Of a stretch of 64,000 nt of DNA, positions 43,557 through 52,238 are shown piece by piece. The position numbers and the translations under genes were made by a program. The notes below the pieces were generated by a model. The model had not been told where the DNA came from. It made no database searches and worked only from the letters and a program-made list of their open reading frames with translations. Each line of letters opens with the position of its first letter. Position 1 is the stretch's first letter. Source of the DNA: Oceanospirillum sp048265165 (GTDB lineage: Bacteria; Pseudomonadota; Gammaproteobacteria; Pseudomonadales; Halomonadaceae). Location: the NCBI RefSeq assembly GCF_048265165.1, contig NZ_JBLXCD010000002.1, positions 620,001 through 684,000 of the forward strand. The letters are read 5' to 3'.

Positions 43557-44492
43557 ATGTTAATTATTGATGCGCTGGTTCCGGTATTTATGGTGATTAT
43601 GGCCGGAACATTGCTGAATATTTTTCGTTTTCCCGGTGGTGATTTCTGGCCACTTGTTGAACGCTTTACCTATTTTTTCCTTTTCCCGGTGATGTTGATC
43701 AGCAATATGGCGAATGCCCGTATTGATCAGGTTGCGGTGGATAAGGTTGCGCTGGCGATTATATTACTGCTATTTGCGATGACAGCTTTAGTGGTGGTGT
43801 TAAAACCCCTGTTAACCCAGTCGGGGCCTGTTTTTACCTCCATCTATCAGGGGGGGCTGCGCTTTAACACCTACGTCGTGCTGGCTGCTGCCGAAGCACT
43901 TTATGGTGAGGCAGGTCTTACAATCGCGGCCGTGGCCATGGCTATTATGATTCCCCTGATCAATGTTTTCTGCGTGTTTATCTTTACGCTTTATGTCGGG
44001 CAAAGTGGCAGTGGTCTGGGTGCAACGCTGAAAGCGATTGCAAAGAATCCGTTGATTGTAGGCTGCGTGGTCGGTGTCGGGCTTAATATTACAGGTATTG
44101 GTTTACCGGGCTGGAGTGCTGCTGCCTTTAACATTGTCAGTAATGCTGCCTTGCCTTTGGGGCTTTTGGCCGTAGGCTTTGCCCTGAACCTCAGGTCTAT
44201 CAGAGAAGCCTCCTGGCCGCTGATCTCATCAAGCCTGATTAAGCTTTTTATCATGCCTTTGATGGCGACGGTTATTGGTTACCTGGTGGGGCTAAGTGAG
44301 CTGGAGATTGGGGTGTTGTTGCTGTTTGCGGCTATGCCAACGGCAACATCATCTTATATTCTGGCGCGTCAGCTGGGAGGGCACGCCCCTTTGATGGCTG
44401 CAATCACCACTGCGCAGACACTACTGGCAATGGTAACCTTACCTATTGTGCTTCAGTTATTACCCGGTAGCTTGGCCCCGCTGTTTGCGTAG
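43557..44492 (+). CDS. AEC-family membrane transporter
   Basis: A 311-residue inner-membrane protein with about 10 helices, of the auxin efflux carrier (AEC/BASS-like) family. Both halves show the family pattern of helices interrupted by Gly/Asn/Pro (NPLIVGCVVGVGLNITGIGLP; AAMPTATSSYILARQLGG). Bacterial members often move malate, malonate or other organic acids. The neighbouring convergent D-lactate dehydrogenase suggests an organic acid substrate, but this is only context. Confidence 0.87.
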   Translation: MLIIDALVPVFMVIMAGTLLNIFRFPGGDFWPLVERFTYFFLFPVMLISNMANARIDQVAVDKVALAIILLLFAMTALVVVLKPLLTQSGPVFTSIYQGGLRFNTYVVLAAAEALYGEAGLTIAAVAMAIMIPLINVFCVFIFTLYVGQSGSGLGATLKAIAKNPLIVGCVVGVGLNITGIGLPGWSAAAFNIVSNAALPLGLLAVGFALNLRSIREASWPLISSSLIKLFIMPLMATVIGYLVGLSELEIGVLLLFAAMPTATSSYILARQLGGHAPLMAAITTAQTLLAMVTLPIVLQLLPGSLAPLFA

Positions 44493-44540
44493 CCGGGCAT
44501 ATTTGTCATAGCAAGGCGCGCGCTGTCTGACCTATAGGTA

Positions 44541-45542
44541 TTAGCTGATGGCGTGGGTCAATTCGTTTTCACAGGACTGATCTCCGGCCAGACAGGTCAG
44601 GTTGTTAAGTGTTATGGCCGCGATTTGAGTTAATGCTTCTTCAGTGAAGAATCCCTGATGGCCTGTGATCAGGACATTGGGGAAGCCCTGCAGGCGCTCA
44701 AATAGCTCATCGTCGATGATTTTACCGGAGTGATCATGGAAGAAGAGCTGGCTTTCCTGCTCGTAAACATCCAACCCCAGAGCCTGAATCTTACGGCTTT
44801 TCAGTCCGGCGATCAGGGCCTTAGTATCCACTAGTCCGCCCCGACTGGTGTTTATAATCATGACACCCTCTTTCATACGACCGATGGATGCTTCATCAAC
44901 CAAGTGATAACTGCCTTCATTTAACGGGCAGTGTAGCGTGATAATGTCTGAGCGACTGTAAAGCTGTTCCAGCTCAACGTAGTGGCCTCCCAGGCTGACA
45001 TACTCCGGGTTAGGGTAGGGGTCGTAGGCGATCAGCTTACAGCCAAAGCCGTTGAGAATTTTAGCCGTTGCCAGGCCGATCTGGCCGGTGCCGATCAGAC
45101 CAACCGTTTTGCCGTGCAGATTAAAGCCTAGTAGGCCGTTCAGGGTAAAGTTACTCTCCCGAACCCGGTTGTAGGCACGGTGGGTCTTTCGGTTCAGAGT
45201 CAGAATCAGCGCCAGTGTGTGCTCAGCTACCGCCTCCGGTGAATAGGCGGGAACCCGTACCACGGGCAGTTCCAGAGACTTGGCTGCAACCAGATCAACA
45301 TTGTTAAAACCGGCACAGCGCATGGCGATAAATTGAACCCTGTGGGCCTTTAGCCGGTTCAGTACCGGGGCGCTCAGGTCATCATTAACGAAGGCGCAAA
45401 CCGCATCAAACCCTTTGCACAGCTCGGCATTAGCCTCGTTTAGTTGCTGCTCAAAGTAGCTCAGCTCATAGCCATGCTGGCTATTTTCCTGTTCCAGAAA
45501 CTGTTTGTCGTAGGGTTGAGCACTGAAAACAGCAATACGCAT
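44541..45542 (-). CDS. ldhA: Fermentative D-lactate dehydrogenase (2-hydroxyacid dehydrogenase)
   Basis: A 333-residue NAD-dependent D-2-hydroxyacid dehydrogenase reducing pyruvate to D-lactate. It has the Rossmann motif GLIGTGQIG (about residues 149-157), the substrate Arg in INTSRGGLVD (about 234), a Glu in DVYEQES and the catalytic His in ITGHQGFFTEEA (about 296). The CAFVNDD and MRCAGFNNVD segments are characteristic of LdhA rather than other family members. Confidence 0.9.
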   Translation of the reverse strand: MRIAVFSAQPYDKQFLEQENSQHGYELSYFEQQLNEANAELCKGFDAVCAFVNDDLSAPVLNRLKAHRVQFIAMRCAGFNNVDLVAAKSLELPVVRVPAYSPEAVAEHTLALILTLNRKTHRAYNRVRESNFTLNGLLGFNLHGKTVGLIGTGQIGLATAKILNGFGCKLIAYDPYPNPEYVSLGGHYVELEQLYSRSDIITLHCPLNEGSYHLVDEASIGRMKEGVMIINTSRGGLVDTKALIAGLKSRKIQALGLDVYEQESQLFFHDHSGKIIDDELFERLQGFPNVLITGHQGFFTEEALTQIAAITLNNLTCLAGDQSCENELTHAIS

Positions 45543-45593
45543 GTTCGGAATTCCTTTTGCTTTATATCATCAACGTAATCCGGTGACCTGAAA

Positions 45594-45974
45594 TCAGGCC
45601 AGCCAGGAAAGTGCATTATGGCGAATGGCTACGCCTACAATATAGGCGATGACGGTTAATGCTGCGACCAGGGCGATCACGCGGACCCCTTTGGTTTTTC
45701 CCCGTTTTAAAGCAAGAGTACCCAGTACAATATACGCTATCAGACCCAGTACTTTGGCGGTTAACCAACCGTGTGTAATTGGGTATTGCTGAATCTGAAA
45801 CATCAGACCGATGGCGCTGATCAGTAGCAGAGTGTCGACTACGTGCGGGAGAATCTTCACCCAGCGCTTTTTCAGCTGATCAGAGTCCAGCAGCATCCAG
45901 ACACTGCGAAGTGCAAACAATCCCAGGCTCAGGGCAACGGTTAACAGGTGAATATGTTTAAACGCAGCGTACAT
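45594..45974 (-). CDS. SirB2-family membrane protein
   Basis: A 126-residue protein with four membrane helices. It begins with the family pattern KHIHLLTVALSLGLFALR and contains RWVKILPHVVDTLLLISA. Function is not established; the family is often near respiratory or haem genes. It ends 51 bp before the ldhA start, on the same strand. Confidence 0.85.
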   Translation of the reverse strand: MYAAFKHIHLLTVALSLGLFALRSVWMLLDSDQLKKRWVKILPHVVDTLLLISAIGLMFQIQQYPITHGWLTAKVLGLIAYIVLGTLALKRGKTKGVRVIALVAALTVIAYIVGVAIRHNALSWLA

Positions 45975-46039
45975 GGTTAATCCTTTCTCAATGGTTGTTA
46001 GGTAGGTGCTGGAATGTCAGGCCTGAAGTGCTTGGCGCT

Positions 46040-46867
46040 CTATAAGGGCTGACACTGGGGGCAGAAGACACTGCTCCGGTTATTCTGACGAATCTCTTTA
46101 AGTTCGGTTTTACAGTGCAGGCAATCTGACCCTGCGCGCCCATAGACGTTCAGCTGCTGAGCAAAATAGCCGGGTTTGCCATCGCCACCAACAAAATCTT
46201 TCAGAGTGGTGCCGCCCTGCTCGATTGAGCGTTGCAGTACCTTTTTGATGTTATCGGTTAGCTGTGCCAGTTGACCCGGTTTTAGACTGCCGGCCGCCTG
46301 CTGAGGGTGAATACCGGAGAGAAACAGTGCCTCATTGGCGTAGATATTTCCGACACCCACGACCACTTTACTGTCCATAATCAGGCTTTTGATAGCGGTT
46401 TTACGCTTGGCGCAACGTTGTGCCAGGTAGTCAGCATTAAACAAATCTGACAGGGGCTCAGGCCCCAAATGAGCGATCAGTTTATGCTCTTCAACCGGTT
46501 GATCGGTCCAAAGTATGGCGCCAAAGCGTCTGGGGTCGTGATAGCGAAGAATGTCGCCACTTTCCATGATGATGTCGACATGATCATGCTTGTTGACCGG
46601 TTCGCCAGATGTATTGGCCAGCAAAACCCTGAGACTACCGGACATACCTAGATGCATGATCAGGGTGCCATGATCAAAGTGAAATAACAGATACTTGCCT
46701 CGGCGCTCAACCTTGTTTATCTGTTTGTTGCAGATCTGTGGACTAAGGTCATCGGGAATAGGCCAGCGTAAGGAAGGCTGCCGAACAATAAGCTGTTTTA
46801 CTCTTTGCTTCAGGCAGTAGGGGCTGACGCCTTTTCGGGTGGTTTCTACTTCTGGTAATTCAGGCAT
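46040..46867 (-). CDS. mutM: Formamidopyrimidine-DNA glycosylase
   Basis: A 275-residue base-excision enzyme removing 8-oxoguanine. After loss of Met the N-terminal Pro is the nucleophile in PELPEVETTRKG. A conserved Lys is in GKYLLF, the helix-two-turns-helix has VGNIYANE, and the zinc finger is DCLHC with FCPQC at the C-terminus. The frame runs open to 46957, but the start at 46867 is fixed because catalysis needs PE at positions 2-3. Confidence 0.96.
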   Translation of the reverse strand: MPELPEVETTRKGVSPYCLKQRVKQLIVRQPSLRWPIPDDLSPQICNKQINKVERRGKYLLFHFDHGTLIMHLGMSGSLRVLLANTSGEPVNKHDHVDIIMESGDILRYHDPRRFGAILWTDQPVEEHKLIAHLGPEPLSDLFNADYLAQRCAKRKTAIKSLIMDSKVVVGVGNIYANEALFLSGIHPQQAAGSLKPGQLAQLTDNIKKVLQRSIEQGGTTLKDFVGGDGKPGYFAQQLNVYGRAGSDCLHCKTELKEIRQNNRSSVFCPQCQPL

Positions 46868-46941
46868 GGCTGGCTCTTTACGGCGCGCTCCTGTTAGGGA
46901 GGATAATAACCCAGTTGCAAAGTTGGCTATTATGCGGGCAT

Positions 46942-46970
46942 AAAAAAACCCGGGCAAGCCGGGCTTTTTT
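46942..46970. terminator. Terminator between rpmG and mutM
   Basis: GC stem CCCGG/CCGGG (46949-46953, 46959-46963) flanked by runs of A and T on both sides; works for the minus-strand rpmB-rpmG operon, separating it from mutM. Confidence 0.85.
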
Positions 46971-46984
46971 CAGAAGAAAAAATC

Positions 46985-47140
46985 TTATTTGATTTTAGCT
47001 TCTTTGTACATAACGTGCTTACGAACAACAGGATCGAATTTCTTCATTTCCAGTTTGTCTGGCGTAGTACGCTTGTTTTTGTCTGTGGTATAGAAGTGAC
47101 CTGTACCGGCAGACGATACCATTCTGATTTTATCACGCAT
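46985..47140 (-). CDS. rpmG: 50S ribosomal protein L33
   Basis: A 51-residue ribosomal protein read directly from the minus strand: it starts MRDKIRMVSSAGTGHFY, continues TTDKNKRTTPDKLEM and ends VMYKEAKIK. This is the Cys-free (zinc-independent) type of L33. It lies 24 bp after rpmB, forming the usual rpmB-rpmG operon. Confidence 0.97.
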   Translation of the reverse strand: MRDKIRMVSSAGTGHFYTTDKNKRTTPDKLEMKKFDPVVRKHVMYKEAKIK

Positions 47141-47164
47141 GATTTAGACTCCTTTGTTCCGTGC

Positions 47165-47401
47165 TTACAGCTTAGCGCCGCGTGCACGAATGTCAGCCAG
47201 TACCTTCTCGATACCTTGCTTGTCGATGATACGCATGCCTTTAGCAGATACGCGCAGTTTCACAAAACGTTTCTCGGCTTCAACCCAAAAACGGTGCGTG
47301 TGAAGGTTAGGAGTAAAACGACGACGCGTTTTATTTTGTGCGTGTGATACATTATTTCCGGTTACAGGACGCTTCCCGGTAACCTGGCAAACTTTGGACA
47401 T
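47165..47401 (-). CDS. rpmB: 50S ribosomal protein L28
   Basis: A 78-residue ribosomal protein. Begins MSKVCQVTGKRPVTGNNVSHA, followed by NKTRRRFTPNLH, the typical gammaproteobacterial L28. First gene of rpmB-rpmG; the single Cys near the start is not a zinc ribbon. Confidence 0.97.
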   Translation of the reverse strand: MSKVCQVTGKRPVTGNNVSHAQNKTRRRFTPNLHTHRFWVEAEKRFVKLRVSAKGMRIIDKQGIEKVLADIRARGAKL

Positions 47402-47634
47402 TTTCTAGCCTCCAGCCGCTAGCTAGGCGTCTTAACTATTCAAGAAACCTGGGGGAATCAGCGAATCAGCCGGAAAAACGGCGCCCTGCTTCAACCCATC
47501 AATTTAAAGGCGCACTGTTATATCAGAAAGCCCACTAGCTGACAAGTTATATGTGATTTTGCGGCTGTTTTTCTCTGTTTTGTACAGATTCGCTCTGTTC
47601 TCCACAGAAATACCAACCAGAAGTGCGTCATTAT

Positions 47635-48309
47635 CTACATCAGGCCGCGTTGAGCAAGCGAAACCGTATCTCCGTTACCAATAATAAAGTGATCGAGCAC
47701 TCTGACATCAATTAAATCGAGTGCTTTTGTCAGTTTGTGGGTGATTCTTTCGTCTGACTGACTGGGCTCTGCGATACCAGAAGGATGGTTGTGAGCAAAG
47801 ATGACCGCCGCGGCATTATGGGCGAGAGCACGTTTAACAACCTCTCTGGGATAAACGCTGGCGCTGTCGATGGTACCGCGGAAAAGCGGCTCAAAGGAGA
47901 GCACCTGGTGCTGGTTGTCCATAAAAAGACAGGCGAACACTTCATGGGGCTCATGGCGAAGCTGGGTAATCAGATAGTGCTCAGCAAGTTCTGGGCTGGT
48001 GAGGGCTTCACCGCTTTCGAGACGAGCCATCAGATGGCGCTTACTCATTTCCAGAACAGCTTGCAGCTGGACGTACTTTGCCGGGCCAAGGCCGTTATGA
48101 CTGCAGAAGCTTTTCAGGTCTGCTTCCAGAAGAGCCCGTAGGCCATCAAAACCGATGAGGAGTTCTCTGGCCAGTTCCACCGCATTTTTGCCGGGAATAC
48201 CGGTGCGGAGAAATATAGCTAACAGCTCGGCATCACTGAGTGCGCCAGCTCCCTGCTTCAAAAGCTTCTCTCTTGGCCGTTCCTGTTCAGGCCAGTCCTT
48301 AAGGCTCAT
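47635..48309 (-). CDS. radC: RadC-family JAB-domain protein
   Basis: A 224-residue protein with an N-terminal helix-hairpin-helix-like region (about 1-100) and a JAB/MPN metalloprotease-like domain with the metal motif HNHPSG and a following S-x7-D (about residues 170-185). Despite its name, its DNA-repair role is not established. I start at the ATG at 48309, 5 nt after a perfect GGAGG; the frame also has a GTG at 48315 that overlaps that ribosome-binding site. Divergent from coaBC, as in many gammaproteobacteria. Confidence 0.92.
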   Translation of the reverse strand: MSLKDWPEQERPREKLLKQGAGALSDAELLAIFLRTGIPGKNAVELARELLIGFDGLRALLEADLKSFCSHNGLGPAKYVQLQAVLEMSKRHLMARLESGEALTSPELAEHYLITQLRHEPHEVFACLFMDNQHQVLSFEPLFRGTIDSASVYPREVVKRALAHNAAAVIFAHNHPSGIAEPSQSDERITHKLTKALDLIDVRVLDHFIIGNGDTVSLAQRGLM

Positions 48310-48563
48310 CGTCACCTCCCTGATGACTTTTTCTGTTCCTGGTTACCGGAACTCACTCCATTGCCTGTTAGTTTTGACCGAAATTCCGGTTAAGGCAAGT
48401 TCAGATCAGAGGAGTAGCTGACGGCTTAACAGTGCACATGCTATCTTGTTGCGCTTTGGGTCAGTTTGGTTTGGCTGATCATTGGACTCAGGTCTGGACA
48501 GGTAGCTTGGGTCTGGGATTTATAGTCTGGGCCAGGAATTTATAAACAGAGAGTGTGGTTATT

Positions 48564-49835
48564 ATGTTGGCTAAGGTTCGTATTCTGTTGGGTATCAGCG
48601 GTGGTATTGCTGCTTATAAATCCGCTGAGCTGACCCGCTTGCTGATCAAGGCCGGTGCAGATGTTCGCGTTGTCATGACCGAGGGCGCACAGGCTTTTAT
48701 AGCACCTCTGACCTTTCAGGCGCTGTCGGGCAATCCAGTGCATACTCACCTGCTTGATCCGGAGGCTGAGGCCGGTATGGGGCATATCGAGCTGGCAAAA
48801 TGGGCTGACCTGATTGTGATTGCTCCGGCCAGTGCTGATGTGATGGCGCGTCTGGCAGCCGGTATGGCGGATGATCTGCTGACAACGCTGTGTTTGGCAA
48901 CTGAGGCTAAGGTCTTACTGGCCCCGGCGATGAACCAAGCGATGTGGCGTCATCCTGCGACCCAGGGAAATGCGAAACGACTGGCTGGTTATGGTTATCA
49001 GTTTCTCGGCCCAGGGCAGGGTGAGCAAGCCTGCGGTGATGTTGGCCCCGGCCGTATGTTGGAGCCGGAAGCCCTGGTGGCTCTGATTAGCAAGGCTGCT
49101 GTTGAGCTGCAGTCTGGACCCCTGTCTGGTGCTGTGCGGCATGATTTCATGGGTTTGCTGGCAGGGAAAACCGTTACAATTACTGCAGGCCCGACACGGG
49201 AAGCGGTTGACCCGGTGCGATATATCAGTAATCACAGCTCGGGCAAAATGGGCTTTGCACTGGCGCAGGCCTCGCTTAATGCCGGTGCTAAGGTGAATCT
49301 GATCGCCGGGCCGGTTCAGATCTCGGCTCCTGAAGGTGTGAATCTGATCTCTGTACAGAGCGCACAGCAGATGCTGGATGCCAGTCTTTCCGTTATTGGA
49401 GAAACCGATATTTTTATCGCAGCGGCTGCTGTCGCCGATTATCGGCCCTCTGATGTGGCAGACCAAAAAATGAAAAAACAGCCCGGGCAGGATAATCTGG
49501 TGCTGCATCTGGTGCAGAACCCGGACATTGTTGCCACGGTTGCCAAGCATGCTCAGCGTCCTTTCACCGTCGGTTTTGCTGCGGAAACTCAGGATGTGGA
49601 GTCTTATGCAGCAGATAAGCTGGTGCGCAAGAACCTGGATATGATTATTGCCAATGATGTCTCCCGTACTGACATAGGCTTTAATAGCGACCAGAATGCC
49701 GTCACGCTGCTTTGGCAGGAAAAGAGTACCCTTCAGTCTCATAGCCCTGAACAGGCCGCTAAACAAGATTTAGCACAGGATCTGATCCTCTGTATTGCCC
49801 ATCACTTTCACCAGGGCAACACTGGTGAGGCGTAA
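48564..49835 (+). CDS. coaBC: Bifunctional CoaBC (Dfp), coenzyme A synthesis
   Basis: A 423-residue fusion. CoaC (about residues 1-190, FMN-dependent phosphopantothenoylcysteine decarboxylase) has GISGGIAAYKS, the flavin-site PASAD, the substrate motif PAMNQAMW and a Cys-bearing active-site flap (GEQACGDVGPGR). CoaB (about 200-420, ligase) has ITAGPTREAVDPVRYISNHSSG and AAVADYRP. Start taken as ATG 48564; a GTG three codons earlier (48555) is possible. Followed by dut. Confidence 0.95.
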   Translation: MLAKVRILLGISGGIAAYKSAELTRLLIKAGADVRVVMTEGAQAFIAPLTFQALSGNPVHTHLLDPEAEAGMGHIELAKWADLIVIAPASADVMARLAAGMADDLLTTLCLATEAKVLLAPAMNQAMWRHPATQGNAKRLAGYGYQFLGPGQGEQACGDVGPGRMLEPEALVALISKAAVELQSGPLSGAVRHDFMGLLAGKTVTITAGPTREAVDPVRYISNHSSGKMGFALAQASLNAGAKVNLIAGPVQISAPEGVNLISVQSAQQMLDASLSVIGETDIFIAAAAVADYRPSDVADQKMKKQPGQDNLVLHLVQNPDIVATVAKHAQRPFTVGFAAETQDVESYAADKLVRKNLDMIIANDVSRTDIGFNSDQNAVTLLWQEKSTLQSHSPEQAAKQDLAQDLILCIAHHFHQGNTGEA

Positions 49836-49962
49836 GTTTAACAAGCAGTTGGCGCTGAAATCGTTATAATACCAAGTCTGCATCGGGTAGGTCCTTCGGG
49901 AGCCTGAATGCCCTCTTTTGATGCGCTTTTGCCGTTTCTGCTGTTAGCGTTCTTCCTAGCCT

Positions 49963-50011
49963 GAGGTTAGTTGTACTGAGGTTAAGTGTACAATTGTACG
50001 GAGGTTAATTG
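49963..50011 (+). repeat. Triple GAGGTTA repeat with a perfect palindrome upstream of dut
   Basis: GAGGTTA begins at 49963, 49978 and 50001, and the perfect 12-bp palindrome GTACAATTGTAC (49988-49999) sits between the second and third. It lies in the 243-bp gap between coaBC and dut, 70-115 bp before the dut start, so may be a control site. No known regulator matches. Confidence 0.45.
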
Positions 50012-50078
50012 CGCAGAACGGGTTCCAGCCGGCCTGACCGGAAAAATTCTTATTTTCTAAAAAAGAGCAGAACTATCG

Positions 50079-50534
50079 ATGAGTACACTCGACGTCAAAA
50101 TCCTGAACCCTAAAATTGGACATGAGCTTCCGCTGCCGCACTACGCAACTGAAGGCTCTGCGGGTATGGATCTGCGTGCGTGCATCGATGAGCCATTGAC
50201 GCTCCAGCCCGGTGAAACTCAGCTGATCGGTACGGGTCTTGCTATCCATATCGGTGATCCGGGGCTTGCGGGTGTAATTTTGCCACGCTCCGGCCTTGGG
50301 CATAAGCACGGTATCGTTTTGGGTAATCTGGTGGGCTTGATTGACTCTGATTATCAGGGTGAGCTGATGATCTCCTGCTGGAATCGTGGACAGTCGGCCT
50401 TTACTCTCGAGCCCGGTGAGCGGTTGGCTCAATATGTACTTGTGCCGGTGGTTCAGGCCGAACTGAATATCGTTGATGATTTTGACGCCTCTGATCGGGG
50501 CGCCGGTGGCTTTGGTCATTCCGGCCGCCAATAA
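50079..50534 (+). CDS. dut: dUTP diphosphatase
   Basis: A 151-residue trimeric dUTPase that turns dUTP into dUMP and keeps uracil out of DNA. All five motifs are seen: GSAGMDLRA (1), PRSGLGHKHGI (2), GNLVGLIDSDYQGEL (3), GERLAQYV (4) and DRGAGGFGHSGR (5). Placed between coaBC and argB as in many gammaproteobacteria; no algC-type gene lies between dut and argB. Confidence 0.97.
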   Translation: MSTLDVKILNPKIGHELPLPHYATEGSAGMDLRACIDEPLTLQPGETQLIGTGLAIHIGDPGLAGVILPRSGLGHKHGIVLGNLVGLIDSDYQGELMISCWNRGQSAFTLEPGERLAQYVLVPVVQAELNIVDDFDASDRGAGGFGHSGRQ

Positions 50535-50637
50535 CCGATCTGTTTCTCCATAAAAGCAGCGCCTTTCCGGTAACCCCTTTTTTTTAAGCCAAAGAAGGGG
50601 ATTCAGAATATAACTAAGAGGTTTTACAGGTACTTCC

Positions 50638-51549
50638 ATGAGTGACAACGCCAGCACCAAGACTGAACATGCCATTGAAGTTGTTAAGGTTCTTAGCGAA
50701 GCCTTACCTTATATCCAGCGCTTTTCCGGCAAAACCATTGTGATTAAGTATGGTGGTAATGCCATGACAGACGAGGGGCTAAAGGCTTCGTTTGCCCGTG
50801 ATATGGTGCTGATGAAAGAGGTCGGTATCAATCCGGTGGTTGTGCATGGCGGAGGACCTCAGATTGGTGAGCTGCTGGAGAAGCTTAAGATTGAATCCCG
50901 CTTCGTTAACGGTATGCGTGTTACCGACGAAGAAACCATGGATGTGGTTGAGATGGTGCTTGGCGGTTTGGTTAATAAAGAGATTGTCAGTCTGATCAAT
51001 CAGGCGGGCGGTAAAGCTGTGGGCCTGACCGGTAAAGATGGCGGCTTAATTGAAGCGAGAAAGCTGAAAGTTACCCATAAAACCCCGGATATGACCGCCC
51101 CGGAAATCATAGATATTGGCCATGTTGGTGAGGTAGCCAACGTTCAGACTGATGTAGTGGATATGCTGGTACAGCGGGACTTTATACCTGTGATTGCTCC
51201 GATTGGTGTGGACGGAGATGGTCGCTCTTATAACATCAACGCAGATTTGGTCGCAGGCAAGGTGGCTGAAGCTCTGGGTGCCGAAAAGCTGATGTTACTC
51301 ACAAATATCGCCGGTCTGCTGGATAAAAATGGTGATATTCTGACTGGGTTGAGCACAACACAGGTTGATGAATTGATTGAGGATGGCACCATTTACGGCG
51401 GCATGTTACCAAAAATTGGTTGTGCTCTGAGCGCCGTGAAAAATGGCGTGGTAAGCTCTCATATTATTGATGGCCGGGTTCCTCATGCGACCCTGCTTGA
51501 GATCTTCACCGATGCCGGGGTAGGAACTCTTATTACCAATCAGGACTGA
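50638..51549 (+). CDS. argB: N-acetylglutamate kinase
   Basis: A 303-residue amino-acid kinase for the second step of arginine synthesis. The P-loop-like KYGGNAM (about residues 38-44), VVHGGGPQIG (about 69-78) and a C-terminal GGMLPKIGCALSAV match. The N-terminal helix before the kinase core (ASTKTEHAIEVVKVLSEALPYI) is the feature of hexameric, arginine-inhibited enzymes. 46 bp before slmA. Confidence 0.96.
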   Translation: MSDNASTKTEHAIEVVKVLSEALPYIQRFSGKTIVIKYGGNAMTDEGLKASFARDMVLMKEVGINPVVVHGGGPQIGELLEKLKIESRFVNGMRVTDEETMDVVEMVLGGLVNKEIVSLINQAGGKAVGLTGKDGGLIEARKLKVTHKTPDMTAPEIIDIGHVGEVANVQTDVVDMLVQRDFIPVIAPIGVDGDGRSYNINADLVAGKVAEALGAEKLMLLTNIAGLLDKNGDILTGLSTTQVDELIEDGTIYGGMLPKIGCALSAVKNGVVSSHIIDGRVPHATLLEIFTDAGVGTLITNQD

Positions 51550-51595
51550 TGGTCGTAAAGGTATTGATAAAAACGCTGGGAAAACTGGAAAGGCC

Positions 51596-52213
51596 ATGAC
51601 GCAGGATAGTAAGCAGAAGCACACTAAATCATCTCGCCGGGAACAGATTCTGCAGGCACTCGTTCAGATGCTTGAGAATAACCCTGGTGCCAGAATCACA
51701 ACGTCTAATCTGGCAAAAGAGGTTGGCTTATCTGAAGCTGCGCTGTATCGCCACTTTGCCAGTAAAGCCAAGATGTTTGAAGGCTTGATAGAGTTCATCG
51801 AAGATACGGTTTTCAGCCGGGTGAACCGTATTCTGCAGGATGAGCCGCAGGCTATTTATCGCTGTGAGCACCTTCTGACGCTGGTGTTAGCCTTTGCTGA
51901 CCGGAATCCGGGTCTGTGCCGTATTCTGACCGGGGAGGCTCTGGTCGGTGAAAATGAGCGTCTGCGGAGTCGGGTATCCCAGTTTTACGAGCGCCTGGAA
52001 ACTCAGCTTAAGCAGGTTCTGCGGGAAGCTGAAATTCGCGACAAAATGAAAACCCGTATGCCTGTTCCTGTAACGTCTCAGCTGCTTCTCTCAATCGTAG
52101 AGGGGCGTATTCAGCAGTATGCCCGCACGGGGCGCTCACCGGTGGAAAACTGGCCGGAACAATGGGCTTATCTGGCCCATGAGCTGATGATTCCCATTGC
52201 GATTGGCGCCTGA
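51596..52213 (+). CDS. slmA: Nucleoid occlusion factor SlmA
   Basis: A 205-residue TetR-family protein that binds specific chromosomal sites and blocks FtsZ ring assembly over the nucleoid. The helix-turn-helix TTSNLAKEVGLSEAALYRHF (about residues 40-59) and the FASKAKMFEGLIEFIED stretch are diagnostic of SlmA. It follows argB with a GGAAAG ribosome-binding site, a neighbourhood shared by many gammaproteobacteria. Confidence 0.94.
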   Translation: MTQDSKQKHTKSSRREQILQALVQMLENNPGARITTSNLAKEVGLSEAALYRHFASKAKMFEGLIEFIEDTVFSRVNRILQDEPQAIYRCEHLLTLVLAFADRNPGLCRILTGEALVGENERLRSRVSQFYERLETQLKQVLREAEIRDKMKTRMPVPVTSQLLLSIVEGRIQQYARTGRSPVENWPEQWAYLAHELMIPIAIGA

Positions 52214-52238
52214 TCCTGGTGCAGTGAAGGTTTAAAGC

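Noticed and set aside
48915..49766. 283-codon open frame on the minus strand
   Set aside because: It lies wholly antisense to coaBC, which is certain; no ribosome-binding site or protein-family signal. Long antisense frames are expected opposite a strongly biased gene.
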